From: Hirundichthys speculiger
Taxonomy: Eukaryota; Chordata; Actinopteri; Beloniformes; Exocoetidae
Direction of reading: 5' to 3'
Assembly (NCBI GenBank): GCA_018398805.1
Contig: JAGFBZ010002259.1
Span: forward strand, 1-64,000
DNA: 64,000 nucleotides
A program made the translations under genes and the position numbers. Below, piece by piece: positions 1 through 10,955 of this stretch. Under the pieces are notes generated by a model that was not told where the DNA came from, did not search any database, and saw only the letters and a program-made list of their open reading frames with translations. Positions within the stretch are counted from its first letter, which is position 1. Every line of letters begins with the position of its first letter.

Positions 1-250
1 ATGCAATGCTGCAGAGTCCATGACATCAGCTCCCAGCAGAGGTTACACACCCATCCTTTCATGGATGATGTGACCTGGAGAAAGTGGCTGAAACATCTTC
101 TGTGCAGAGAAGATGAACTGATTTGGAGTAAGGGGAAGGACCAAGCAGGGAAGAACGTCCATGTGCTGAACATCAAGAGAAACTCAGGTGATGCTGCAGT
201 CATTGTAACGAGGACCAGCGCTGATGAGTCTCTGAGCGGATAATAACGAG
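1..250. repeat. Dispersed repeat, copy 1 (family not recognised)
   Basis: An open frame of about 80 codons starts at base 1, but I do not recognise a protein domain. The DNA from about 60 to 240 resembles 32390-32590 in the same orientation: both contain a CTGTGCAGAGAAGATG-like or CTGCACAGAGAAGATGG-like stretch, a GGGAAGAA core, a GATGAACTGAAC- or GTGCTGAACATC-like stretch, and a later AACGCTGGCG- or CAGCGCTGATG-like stretch. That similarity points to an old interspersed repeat, not a gene. The frame may also be cut by the window edge. Confidence 0.4.
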
Positions 251-1170
251 CTGGAAACAGGAAGTTGGCCCTGACATTTACTGCTGCGGATTACATCAAG
301 GAAACACACCTAAAGGTCATATTTTCCATTTCAGTCAAAATTTAAAAACAAAGCAAAACTAGTTTGAAGTTTAAACATTTCATCTAAGAATCTGCGGCAG
401 CTGCAGTACCTGAGATAATAAAAGCAGAAGGATGGGAAGAACTCAGCTGGATGAATAAATGAGAACAGTTCACTTTTCGACGTGAATACAAATGGTTGAG
501 GCAACACAGAAACAGGAGGAGGAATACATTAATTAACTGCTTTATTGAGTTTTCTAACAGCAAGGACACGAAGAACAAAACAACATCTTGCTTTAAAGGA
601 GCAGGAAGCAACAAACTCCTAGAACATGATGGTATACATGTTTGCTTTTCATTATTCATCACAATCAGCTCCATCAAGAAGAGCAAACTTTCAGGACGAC
701 ATAGTTTACATATTTAGGTTGTGATTTCTGTTTGTAGGGTCTAGACATGAATAAACTGGAGTATAAAGCTGCATTTTTCTTACAAGAAACCATGTCATTT
801 TCTCACAACAACTTTTGTTTGAATCCTCAAAAATTCACCATCCAATTTGAGACGACGCACACTAGCCTCCAAACACATAAACAAAGAGATTAGAGAAGGA
901 TTAGCATACGCTAACAGAAACATGAAAGCAAGGAGCAAGATCTCAGCGAAGCTGAAATACTATCTTTGGAACTAATTAAGCATCCAGATTGACTCATCCA
1001 GACCAAATAAGAGATCACAGTTCTGGGGAGATGTTCAAACGGGTTCAACGGACCCAATATTTCTCTATATGTGTCTTCAATCAGCCGGAGCAGCAGCAGA
1101 AAGTTCAAAAGCACCAAGTAAAGCTTCAATCAAATATGACACCATGTCTGAAGTCCCAATACATTCACTT
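251..1170. other. No gene recognised; AT-rich unique sequence
   Basis: Only short frames are present on both strands, with no domain, splice-bounded exon or known repeat that I can name. Confidence 0.5.
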
Positions 1171-1209
1171 CATCCATCCATCCATCCATCCATCCATCCA
1201 TCCATCCAT
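1171..1209. repeat. (CATC)n microsatellite
   Basis: About ten consecutive CATC units. Tails of GGAT/CATC are typical of Rex3/RTE LINE 3' ends, but no LINE body is recognisable beside this one. Confidence 0.9.
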
Positions 1210-1256
1210 CTTCTATACCTGTTTAATCCTCTGCAGGGTCTCAGGGCTCTGAGTCA

Positions 1257-1362
1257 GGGGTCCACCTGGACAGGTCTCAGTCCATCACCTGGACAGGTCT
1301 CCAGTCCATCACCTGGACAGGTCTCCAGTCCATCACCTGGACAGGTCTCCAGTCCATCACAG
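1257..1362. repeat. 24-bp minisatellite, about 4 copies
   Basis: The core CACCTGGACAGGTCT recurs at 1263, 1286, 1310 and 1334, a spacing of about 24 bp. Because 24 is divisible by three, the frames across it stay open on both strands. These frames should not be called genes. Confidence 0.9.
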
Positions 1363-1540
1363 GACCATAAACAACCATGAACCCTCCCAATCCCTCCTCC
1401 AGGTGATCTAGAACCACCAGGTAACCTGACATGCAGGTCTTTGGACTGATGGAGGAAGCTGGAGAACCTGGAGGAAACCCACACAAGAACCAGGAGAACC
1501 TGGAGACTCCACACAGAAAGACCTGCTGAGGTCCAGACCA

Positions 1541-1785
1541 GGAACCTTCTAGAGACAACAGAGACCACCAAGAAACCCTGCTGAGGTCAGACAGGAACTT
1601 CTAGGACAAGAGACCACCAGACACCCTGAGGTCCAGACCAGGAACCTTCTAGAGACAACAGAGACCACCAAGACACCCTGAGGTCCAGACCAGGAACCTT
1701 CTAGAGACAACAGAGACCCAGACACCCTGCTGAGGTCAGACAGGAACCTTCTAGAGACAACAGAGACCACCAAGACACCCTGCTG
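1541..1785. repeat. About 51-bp minisatellite, 5 copies
   Basis: The core GGAACCTTCTAGAGACAACA recurs near 1541, 1592 (degenerate), 1641, 1693 and 1743. The segment between this array and the 24-bp array (1363-1540) carries related words such as AGGAGAACCTGGA and probably represents decayed units. Confidence 0.85.
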
Positions 1786-1855
1786 CAGCCCAGTTCAATT
1801 CATAATCTATGAATCCAGCAGGATAAATGTGGTGTTCCAGTAACTGTCAGTATTT

Positions 1856-2180
1856 TAGGGTAATTTCACACCTGTCCCATTTGGAGCAGTTGTTCTGAAA
1901 CAGGGAGCGGTTCCCCCTAAAGATCGGTCCGTTTGGTATACGTGAACACAGCAATCGCGCTCGGATGCGGGTCAAAACAAGCGAGCCGAGATCACCTAGG
2001 AGAGGTGGTTTCTGACCAATAAGAGAACAGTTGGTTCATGGCATTTGTTAACAGCTTTGAACCGCTACAGACGGTTGCCTTGTGAACACAAACGCCCCAA
2101 ACGAAAAACAAAACAACTGTATCGATTCAGCCCCTAAATCGGAACAAAACCAAACGGGCCACAGGTCTGAAAGCACCCTA
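1856..2180. mobile_element. Candidate non-autonomous hAT-like element (MITE)
   Basis: The left end TAGGGTAATTTCACACCTG is mirrored by the right end, whose reverse complement begins TAGGGTGCTTTCAGACCTG. About three quarters of the first 30 bases match. The terminal words resemble common fish hAT MITEs. No transposase frame is present. I see no convincing 8-bp target duplication in the flanks, so the class assignment is tentative. Confidence 0.45.
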
Positions 2181-2864
2181 AGGCTCTTTGAAGGGTCATT
2201 GTTGATCCAGTGCAGCTGTTTATCATGTTGGACAGTTGAGGACACCATCCTGTTCCACTGTCATCCAGGTGGAGCAGGTACTACTGGGAGGGTCCTGGTC
2301 TACGTGAAAACAGTCTCATCTGCTGGAGGAGCAGCATCTTAAAATACTGAACAAGTAAATAAAGAAGAATCTTGCTCCAATCACCTTCTAGAGGTGAATA
2401 GAGCAAGTGAATGATGGGGTAAACATCATAAACATTTATTTTAAATGTTTTTTTCTAGATCTCAATGATCCTGGAATCATAAAAACTGGACAACCTGGAC
2501 TCTAATGAACATCTCTGTCACAGGCAAGTTGAAAAAGCAGAGATGTATTCAAGGTTAGCTGGTAAGGGAAGAGATCTGACAAACAAGCACAGGTATCTAA
2601 ATTCTGTCAGGCTATTTTGAGCTAAAACACTGACATTTTCTTAAACACCAGCAGGCTCCACGAGGAGAACCCTGAAACACTTTCACCGAAGGAACGTGGA
2701 GTAGAAATGGAGAAACATCACAGACGATACACAAGAGAAATCGAGAACAAGGTGTCAGTGGGACTAATTACTGAGAGACAACAGGGAACAGGTTAAAGAA
2801 ATGAAGAAAAGATGAAAACAGACTTGAAAATAAAACAGGAAGCACAAGAAACACAGGAACCAGA
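2181..2864. other. No gene recognised
   Basis: Unique-looking A-rich sequence between the MITE and the 35-bp array. No conserved frame, RNA gene or known repeat is seen. Confidence 0.5.
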
Positions 2865-4135
2865 AAGATATGTTCGATCTCTGCTCGTGTTGTTATCCTC
2901 AGATATGTTCGATCTCTGCTCGTGTTGTCATCCTCAGATATGTTCGATCTCTGCTCATCCTCAGATTGTTATATCTGCTCATGTTGTATCCTCAGATATG
3001 TTCGATCTCAGATATGTGTTATCCTCAGATATGATCTCATGATTGTTCATCCATCTCCTCTGATGTTGTTATCCTCAGATATGTTCGATATCTGCTCATG
3101 TTGTCATCCTCAGATATGTTCGATCTCTGCTGATGTTGTTATCCTCAGATATGTTATCTCTGCTCATGTTGTTATCCTCAGATATGTTCTATATCTGCTC
3201 ATGTTGTTATCCTCAGATATGTTCGATCTCTGCTCATCATCCTCAATCCTCAGATATGTTCCTCTCATGTTGTCATCCGTGTTCGATCTACATGTTGTTA
3301 TCCTCAGATATGTTCTCTCATGTTGTCATCTCAATATGTTCCTATATTTTGTGAAATATGTTCATTGTATGTATGTTTTCATGTTATCTCAGATATGTTC
3401 GATCTCTGCTCATGTTGTTATCCTCAGATATGTTCGATCTCTGCTCATGTTGTTATCCTCAGATATGTTCGATCTCTGCTGATGTTGTTATCCTCAGATA
3501 TGTTCGATCTCTGCTGATGTTGTTATCCTCAGATATGTTCAATATCTGCTCATGTTGTTATCCTCAGATATGTTCAATATCTGCTCGTGTTGTTATCCTC
3601 AGATATGTTCGATCTCTGCTCATGTTGTCATCCTCAGATATGTTCGATCTGCTCGTGTTGTCATCCTCAGATATGTTCGATCTGCTCATGTTGTCATCTC
3701 AGATAGTTCATCTGATGTCATCTCAGATATGTTCGATCATCATCCTCAGATATGATCTGCTCATGTTGTTATCCTCAGATATGTTCGATCTGCTCATGTT
3801 GTCATCCTCAGATATGTTCGATCTCTGCTCATGTTGTCATCCTCAGATATGTTCGATCTGCTCCTGTTGTTATCCTCAGATATGTTCGATCTGCTGTTGT
3901 CATCCTCAGATATGTTGTCAGTGTCAGTTGTTTCAGATATGTTCGATCTATGTTGTATCCTCAGATATGTTCGATTCTGCTCGTGTTGTCATCCTCAGAT
4001 ATGTTCGATCTGCTCATGTGATCCTGGATCTCTGCTCGTGTTGTCACTGAGGATCCTCAGATGTTCATCTCTGGTTGTCATCCTCAGATATGTTCGATAT
4101 CTGCTCGTGTTGTTATCCTCAGATATATTAGACCG
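2865..4135. repeat. 35-bp minisatellite, about 35 copies with deletions
   Basis: The unit contains ATCCTCAGATATGTTCGATC followed by a CTGCTCATGTTG-like half. Intact neighbours are 35 bp apart (for example 3421 and 3456). Many units are shortened, with CATCTC, GATCTG or whole half-units lost, especially at 2940-3060, 3230-3370 and 3690-3760. Long frames on the plus strand such as 3358-4050 are repeat translations in cycling phases and not proteins. There are no spacers, so this is not a CRISPR array. Confidence 0.95.
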
Positions 4136-6054
4136 TGAACAACGCCTCTCAGTCTAATCCTTTCTTTGGTACAATGTTAATGAGTGAAATATTTCATCTG
4201 TTGTTTTCACTACAGTTTATAGAACCACAAGTCTCTGACTTTAACTAGTCAAAGACAGTTGTAAACATTAGCTTAGTTCTGATTCAGTAGAGGAAGACAT
4301 TGTTCAGACATCTCTGAATCACCTTTGTTCTTGATTTTTAAAGCTTGCTACTTTAGAAAAGGACTCTTCTCCTTGGCTGCTGTTGGTGTCAAGTGTGTTT
4401 GTGGACACATTTTCAGTCCTTGATGTCTGGTGAAGATCACTGAGGAGAATCAGTTCATCTCCAGATGTCTGTCCCAGTTAGTTACGAACAGTTTGACTGT
4501 GGGGAGAAACGGTTTTGTTTCTGTTTCCCCTCAGGGCTGCATCCATAACGGCCCATCACCAGTTGGGTTAGGGTAAGGGATGTGCAGCATTCTTGACACC
4601 TTCGCTTCAGTGATGGTTTCTGCTGTTTCTTCTTGCAGTAATAAAGGATGCTCCCATCAACCCTGCTGCTCCACTACTGTCAAACGCCATGGGCAGGACC
4701 AAGCTATGTCAGCATTTACGTCTACATCGTCACCACAGGCCAGTATGGTAGCACGCCACCCATTACTAACGACATTTCCTTCCACTGAGGACATCTGAGG
4801 ACATCTATGAAGCTGATACAAGTGAGACTTCTGTCCAAATTACAAATACTTTGACCCTATTTCCAGAAAACTATCAGATGATCATGTGAATGGTTCCGTG
4901 AGTGACAGTTATAGAAGTCAGCTGATGTCCTGGACCGCTGGCAGTTATGGTTTCTGTTCTTCCTCTAACTCTAGCTGCAGCTGCCTTGGTTTTCAGTCGT
5001 CTCACCACGTCCACGTCTTCATGCTGGATGTTCTCTGATTGGTTGTCTGGTTCAGGTGAAGGATGACCTCCACCTCTCTGTTCAGCAGATGAACTCTTCT
5101 CCATCTCTCAGATCTCAGTGGACCAGAAACTCTTGTCCCTGTTTGTTAATCTGTTTTATGGTTTCTATTTTCTATTATGTTCTTCTATTAAACCCGTGAC
5201 TGAAATTACTGCCGGTGTAAACCTGAGTCATTTGGATTTATTAGATAAGAGTTAATCAACTCAGTTAAATGTCGACAGTGACTTTCTTTTTCTTTCTTTT
5301 TTTTTGACCAGAGTCGTGACATCGCTATGACCTTCCATGTATGTGTGGTTTATTTATAACAGCTGACGGGACATTTAATCAGAGTTCAGGTATATATCTG
5401 CTCTACATGACCACCAACATGTAATAAATACTTAAATACTACAACAATGATCTGTTTTCCTTCCTCATGTCTCTATCATGTCTCTGTCATCTCTGTCTCT
5501 GTCAGAAATCCCAAACAGGAAGGATGAACTTGGAGCAGTTTGTCTGGGAGCCCCAGCGGTACAGAGAGCTTTGACCTTTGACCTAGAGAGGAACATGAGT
5601 GTGTCCACAGTGAGACGTTCCTGATGGACAGAAATGCCTCTAGAAGCCAGAAATGTTTTCAGCCTGGTACAAAAACCAGCAGCAGGACCCAGACGGTTCT
5701 GGTGGCGTTAGGGCCGAGGCTGGAGGCTCGCCAACGACAGCTGGCGTGGAGCTGTTTAAGTGTAATCTGTCATGCTGTTGTGTAGGTGTGACAGTTGGAA
5801 CAGCAGTGGGACATCAACACAATCACTGAAATCCCTAAAAAATACAGAAACCTTTTCCACCTGCCTTCCTCCGTGTCTTTAACACTGTTTCCTTTCATAG
5901 TATTATACATCATTTATGAACATCTATGATTAGATTCCTTTGCATGTGTGAACTGTGTGGGTTATTACCAACATCTGAACCTTTCATGTCAATAGCAGCA
6001 GAAATACACTTGATGTGGTCAATATTTATTTTACCCGCCGTTGGTTTTCCAGAG
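4136..6054. other. No gene recognised (about 1.9 kb)
   Basis: No frame with a recognisable domain, no clear exon, no tRNA and no tandem array. Short runs of T and single AATAAA-type words occur as expected by chance in AT-rich DNA. Confidence 0.5.
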
Positions 6055-6140
6055 TAACGATGTCAGACTACAAGGTCATACGGGCCAACTGGGCATCGCT
6101 TCTGAGGTACCCGAGAGACGACAGGGTCTTCCTCTGGAGG
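6055..6140 (+). other. Possible short coding segment at the edge of the 20-bp array
   Basis: After a TTTTCCAG word an ATG at 6060 opens a frame beginning MSDYKVIRANW, which then runs into repeat-derived codons and stops within the array. The first 20 or so residues are not repeat-derived. I do not recognise them, and neither homology nor a downstream donor can be shown. It could be a decayed exon or chance. Confidence 0.15.
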
Positions 6141-8408
6141 CCTGAGATGACCTCTGGAGACCTGACATGACCTCTGGAGGCCTAATGTGACCTCTGGAGA
6201 CCTGATGCCACCTCTGGAGGCCTGAGATGACCTCTGGAGGCCTGAGATGACCTCTGGAGACCTGACGCCACCTCTGGAGGCCTGAGATGACCTCTGGAGA
6301 CCTGACGCCACCTCTGGAGGGCTGAGATGACCTCTGGAGGCCTGATGTGACCTCTGGAGGCGTGACATGACCTCTGGAGGCCTGACGCCACCTCTGGAGG
6401 CCTGACATGACCTCTGGAGGCGTGACATGACCTCTGGAGGCCTGAGCCACCTCTGGAGGCCTGATGTGACCTCTGGAGGCCTGAGATGACCTCTGGAGGC
6501 CTGAGATGACCTCTGGAGGCCTGAGATGACCTCTGGAGGCCTGAATGTGACCTCTGGAGGCCTGAGATGACCTCTGGAGACCTGACGCCACCTCTGGAGG
6601 CCTGAGATGACCTCTGGAAGCCTGACATGACCTCTGGAGGCCTAACGTGACCTCTGAAGGCATGACGTGACCTCTGCATGCCTGAGATGACCTCTGGAGG
6701 CGTGACATGACCTCTGAAAGCCTGACGCCACCTCTGGAGGCCTGACATGACCTCTGGAGGCGTGAGGTCTCCAGAGGTCCTCGTCAGGCCTCCTAACGTC
6801 TCTGGAGGTCGTCAGGCCTGGAGGCCTGACGCCACCTCTGGAGGCCTGAGACGTCAGGCCTCCAGAGGTGACATGACCTCTGGAGGCCTGACGTCACCTC
6901 TGGAGGCCTGCGATGACCTCTGGAGGCCTGCGATGACCTCTGGAGGCATGACGTGACCTCTGGAGGCCTGAGATGACCTCTGGAGGCCTGACGTGACCTC
7001 TGGAGGCCTGAGATGACCTCTGGAGGCCTGACTGGAGGCCTGACCTCTGACCTGACTGGACTCTGAGGCCTGACCTGACCTCTGGAGGCCTGAGATGACC
7101 TGGCCTGACCTCTGGAGGCCTGAGACCTCTGAGGCCTGATGGAGGCCTGAGATGACCTCTGGAGGCCTGAGATGACCTCTGGAGGCCTGACATGACCTCT
7201 GGAGGCCTGACGTGACCTCTGGAGGCCTGAGATGACCTCTGGAGGCCTGAGATGACCTCTGGAGGCCTGAGATGACCTCTGGAGGCCTGACCCTCTGTAG
7301 GCCTGAGATGACCTCTGGAGGCCTGACGTGACCTCTGGAGGCCTGAGATGACCTCTGGAGGCCTGAGATGACCTCTGGAGGCCTGAGTGACCTCTGGAGG
7401 CCTGAGATGACCTCTGGAGGCCTGAGATGACCTCTGGAGGCCTGACACCACCTCTGGAGGCCTGAGATGACCTCTGGAGGCCTGAGATGACCTCTGGAGG
7501 CCTGACGTGACCTCTGTAGGCCTGACGTGACCTCTGTAGGCCTGAGATGACCTCTAGAGGCCTGACGTGACCTCTGGAGGCCTGAGATGACCTCTGGAGG
7601 CCTGAGATGACCTCTGGAGGCCTGACGTGACCTCTGTAGGCCTGAGATGACCTCTGGAGGCCTGACACCACCTCTGGAGGCCTGACGTGACCTCTGGAGG
7701 CCTGACATGACCTCTGGAGGCGTGACATGACCTCTGGAGGCATGACGTGACCTCTGTAGGCCTGAGATCCTGAGGGATGACCTCTGAGATACCTCTGGAG
7801 GCCTGAGATGACCTCTGGAGGCCTGACATGACCTCTGGAGGCCTGACGTGACCTCTGGAGGCCTGACATGACCTCTGGAGGCCTGACCTGGAGATGACCT
7901 CTGGAGGCCTGAGATGACCTTGGAGGCCTGACCTCTGTAGGTCTAGATGACCTATGGAGGCCTGACGTGACCTCTGGAGGCCTGAGATACCTCTGGAGGC
8001 CTGACTCTGGAGGCCTAGTGACCTCTGGAGGCATGACGTGACCTCTGTAGGCCTGAAATGACCTCTGGAGGCTGACCTCTGGAGGGATATGACCTCCTGA
8101 GTGACCTGGAGGCCTGAGATGACCTCTGGAGGCCTACACCACCTTATGTAGGCCTGACACCCTCTGGAGGCCTGACGTGACCTCTGTCCTGATATGACCT
8201 CTGGAGGCCTGTGACCTCTGGAGGCCTGAGATGACTCTGGAGGCCTGAGATGATCTGGAGCCTGAACCCTCTGGATGGCCTGACACATCCTCTGGAGGCC
8301 TGACGTGACCTCTGTAGGTCTGAGATGACCTCTGGAGGACTGACGTGACCTCAGGTCTGAGATGACCTCTGGAGGCCTGAAGTGACTCTGGAGGCCTGAG
8401 ATTACCTC
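6125..8408. repeat. 20-bp minisatellite, more than 100 copies, with inverted blocks
   Basis: The unit is CCTCTGGAGGCCTGAGATGA with common variants (ACGTGA, ACATGA, ACGCCA at the end; GTAGG for GAGG). It contains a StuI-type AGGCCT in each good copy. Between about 6765 and 6870 some units are in the opposite orientation. Towards 7750-8400 the units decay with many small deletions. Twenty is not divisible by three, so the minus-strand frames (up to 413 codons at 6793-8034) cycle through three phases and give an artificial 20-residue peptide repeat. Confidence 0.95.
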
Positions 8409-8419
8409 TTTGTGTGCTC

Positions 8420-9145
8420 TCAATCATCTCTCTCCTCCTCATCCTCTCTCTGTCATCCTCTCATCCTCTGTCCTCCATCCTCTCTCTGTCCTCCATCCTC
8501 TCTGTCCTCCATCCTCTCTCTGTCCTCCATCCTCTCTCTGTCCTCCATCCTCTCTCTCTCCTCATCCTCTCTGTCTCCCATCCTCTCTTTCCTCCATCCT
8601 CTCTCTGTCTCCATCCTCTCTGTCCTCCATCCTCTGTCCTCTCCTCTCTGTCCTCCATCCTCTTCTCTGTCCTCCATCTCTCTCTGTCCTCCATCCTCTC
8701 TGTCCTCCATCCTCTCTCTGTCCTCTCTCTCTCTCCATCCTCTCTCTGTCCTCCATCCTCTCTCCTCCTCTCTGTCCTCCATCCTCTCTCTCTCCTCTCG
8801 TCCTCCATCCTCTCTCTCTGTCCTCCATCCTCTCTCTGTCCTCCGTCCTCTCTTTGTCCTCCATCCTCTCTCTGTCCTCCATCCTCTCTTTGTCCTCCAT
8901 CCTCTCTCTCTGTCCTCCATCCTCTCTGTCCTCCATCCTCTCTTCCTCCTCTGTCCTCCATCCCTCTCTGTCCTCCATCCTCTCTGTCCTCCATCCTCTC
9001 TCTCTCGTCCTCCATCCTCTCTCTGTCCTCCATCCTCTCTGTCCTCCATCCTCTCTGTCCTCCATCCTCTCTCTGTCCTCCATCCTCTCTCAGTCCTCCA
9101 TCCTCTCTCTGTCCTCCACCCTCTCTCTGTCCTGTCTCTCCTCCC
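8420..9145. repeat. Pyrimidine-rich 16/18-bp minisatellite
   Basis: The core TGTCCTCCATCCTCTC is repeated about 40 times, alternating 16-bp and 18-bp forms that differ by one CT step. The plus strand is almost all C and T. Overlapping Ser/Leu/Pro-rich frames on plus and Arg/Glu/Asp-rich frames on minus are repeat translations and are excluded as genes. Confidence 0.95.
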
Positions 9146-9149
9146 TTTT

Positions 9150-9437
9150 TCTTTCTTTATCCAGCTGGTCTTCATCAGGAAGGTCCCTCCATATGATCCA
9201 GGTCCTGATCCAGGTTTCTTCCTCTTAAAGTTTTTTCTTGCCACTGTTTGGCCTAAAGGTTTTTTTTTTCCCTCTGTAGGAGTTTTTTACGTGCCATTAC
9301 CATTGTTTAGCATTTAATATTATAATTTTAGTTAATGATATTTGCTTCGGGGGTCATGATCTGGGTCTCTGTAAAGACCTGGAGACAACTGACATTGTAA
9401 CAGACGCTATACAAATAAAACTGAATTGAATTGTTCT
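9150..9437 (+). mobile_element. 3' tail of an L2-type LINE or of a SINE sharing that tail
   Basis: The sequence contains, in order, an AAAGTTTTTTCTTGCCACTG block, a CCTCTGTAGGAG block, GGTCATGATCTGGGTCTC, GTAAAGACCTGGAGACAA, and a terminal CTATACAAATAAAACTGAA followed by an AATTG-type tail. In my knowledge this order is characteristic of the common teleost L2-like 3' end. No reverse transcriptase frame is attached, so it is a 5'-truncated insertion or a SINE with an L2-derived tail. Orientation is plus, with the tail at the right end. Confidence 0.65.
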
Positions 9438-10950
9438 GCCCCAGAACCATTATTTCTTCTCTTTAAAATTCTTTCTTTTCTTTAAATCTCTATCTTTGAT
9501 ATATTTACACTGATGTTTTACACCAAGAAAACAGGATTAGCTTTGATTATAAAGCAGATTTGTATGAAAACAATTCCTTATTACCAAAGTTAACATTTGA
9601 ACTTAATAAGTCAGCTACTGAGAGCAACAGTCAATAAACCTAAAGTTGTGTTTTGGCTGTAGGTCTGCTGGCCTCAGGTCTAATTAATTCACAAATGTTC
9701 TCCAAAATTATTAGAGAAACTGAACCTGACTCCCTGTTTTATACGCAGCCTGTTTTACACGATTACATTCTCAGAAAACATGCCTGAAAGGCTTTATGGG
9801 ACGGACAGCTGTCTCCATGAGAAGATTTTCCAGGCACAGACCTGTGGAGCTGCTGTGTCCTCAGAAGCTTCTAGAAGGTTCTGGAGAGTCCAGCCAGGAC
9901 CGGAGACTGGAAACTGGATCAAGACTAAGAGGAAACTCTGACACCAGTCAGATTTAGTTCCATGCTTGACTGGTTACTGGTCAGTGTCCAACCTCATTCA
10001 GATCAGGATCTAATCTGGTCTCTGGTGGTTCCTTCACTTAACTCTTTTTCCTTTTACAAGAAGAAAGAAACCCACGTGTAGCACCGTTTACCAAACCATA
10101 ACCTCGACAATTATGACACCAAATAACCATCTCAATAAGTTTCACAGTCCATTTTATCACAGAAGTTATAAAATGACGTTCAGAAACAGCGAGACCGAGT
10201 TGTCCTACCGCTGGTGAAGAGACGGTTCCAGGAAAAAGATCATGAAGCCTCAGAGTTCACCAGTTCACCATTTTCATTTTCCAGCTTCAAAATCTCCAAA
10301 TATCAAGAAAGACAAACAACATGACCTCTGTGAAAGGCCACAAAACAGACGAACCAACTTCAGTATGAAGATACTGTGATGTTCAGACGTTTGTACTTTG
10401 GTCCTCAGATCTGAGAGAAACTGGAAAGAAAAGGTGACGACAGGAAGAAGCAACGCTGCGTCGCTTTAAGGTCTTTCACTGAATATCAGACCGCTGTAAT
10501 CAATAAAACCTGTTAGTGAAAAAAACACTGCTAACAGTGCTAACATCTAACAAGGTTATCGTTGTTAAAGTTAACCAACCAAATCAACTCATCATCATCA
10601 AATCTGTCCAACAAAGCAGGAAGTTTTAAACTGGTTTAAACTTTGTCGTCTTCTTTTTTTCCTCTGACTATGTTTATTACCTGATTTCAGTTTATTTTCA
10701 AAAATGTCACCTGTTTCAGACACCAGAGGAAACTCCTGAAGGTTTGACCAGTAACAACACTCATTTAATTATTTTCATTAAATTACTTTTTAAAGCACTT
10801 TGAACACAATTAACTCAATGAAGTGGTGATAATATTCACATTTACCAGATTGTTTCAGTTGAAGGGATTTGAATGATATTTTGGATGAAGCTGAACTGGT
10901 TTAACTGGGCGTTTGTCTGCTTGTGGAGCATCTGTGGCTCCTCAGCCTCA
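9438..10950. other. No gene recognised (about 1.5 kb)
   Basis: AT-rich unique sequence without a supported exon, RNA gene or tandem array. Short frames only. Confidence 0.5.
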
Positions 10951-10955
10951 TCCAG

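Noticed and set aside
2865..4135. Regular 35-bp repeats resembling a CRISPR array
   Set aside because: Repeats are directly adjacent with no unique spacers, and the DNA is vertebrate.
6793..8034. A 413-codon minus-strand frame rich in Arg, Pro, Gln
   Set aside because: It is made of the 20-bp array read in rotating phases.
8412..9317. Three overlapping Ser/Leu-rich frames that look secreted or membrane-bound
   Set aside because: All come from the CT-rich 16/18-bp array and are open in every phase.
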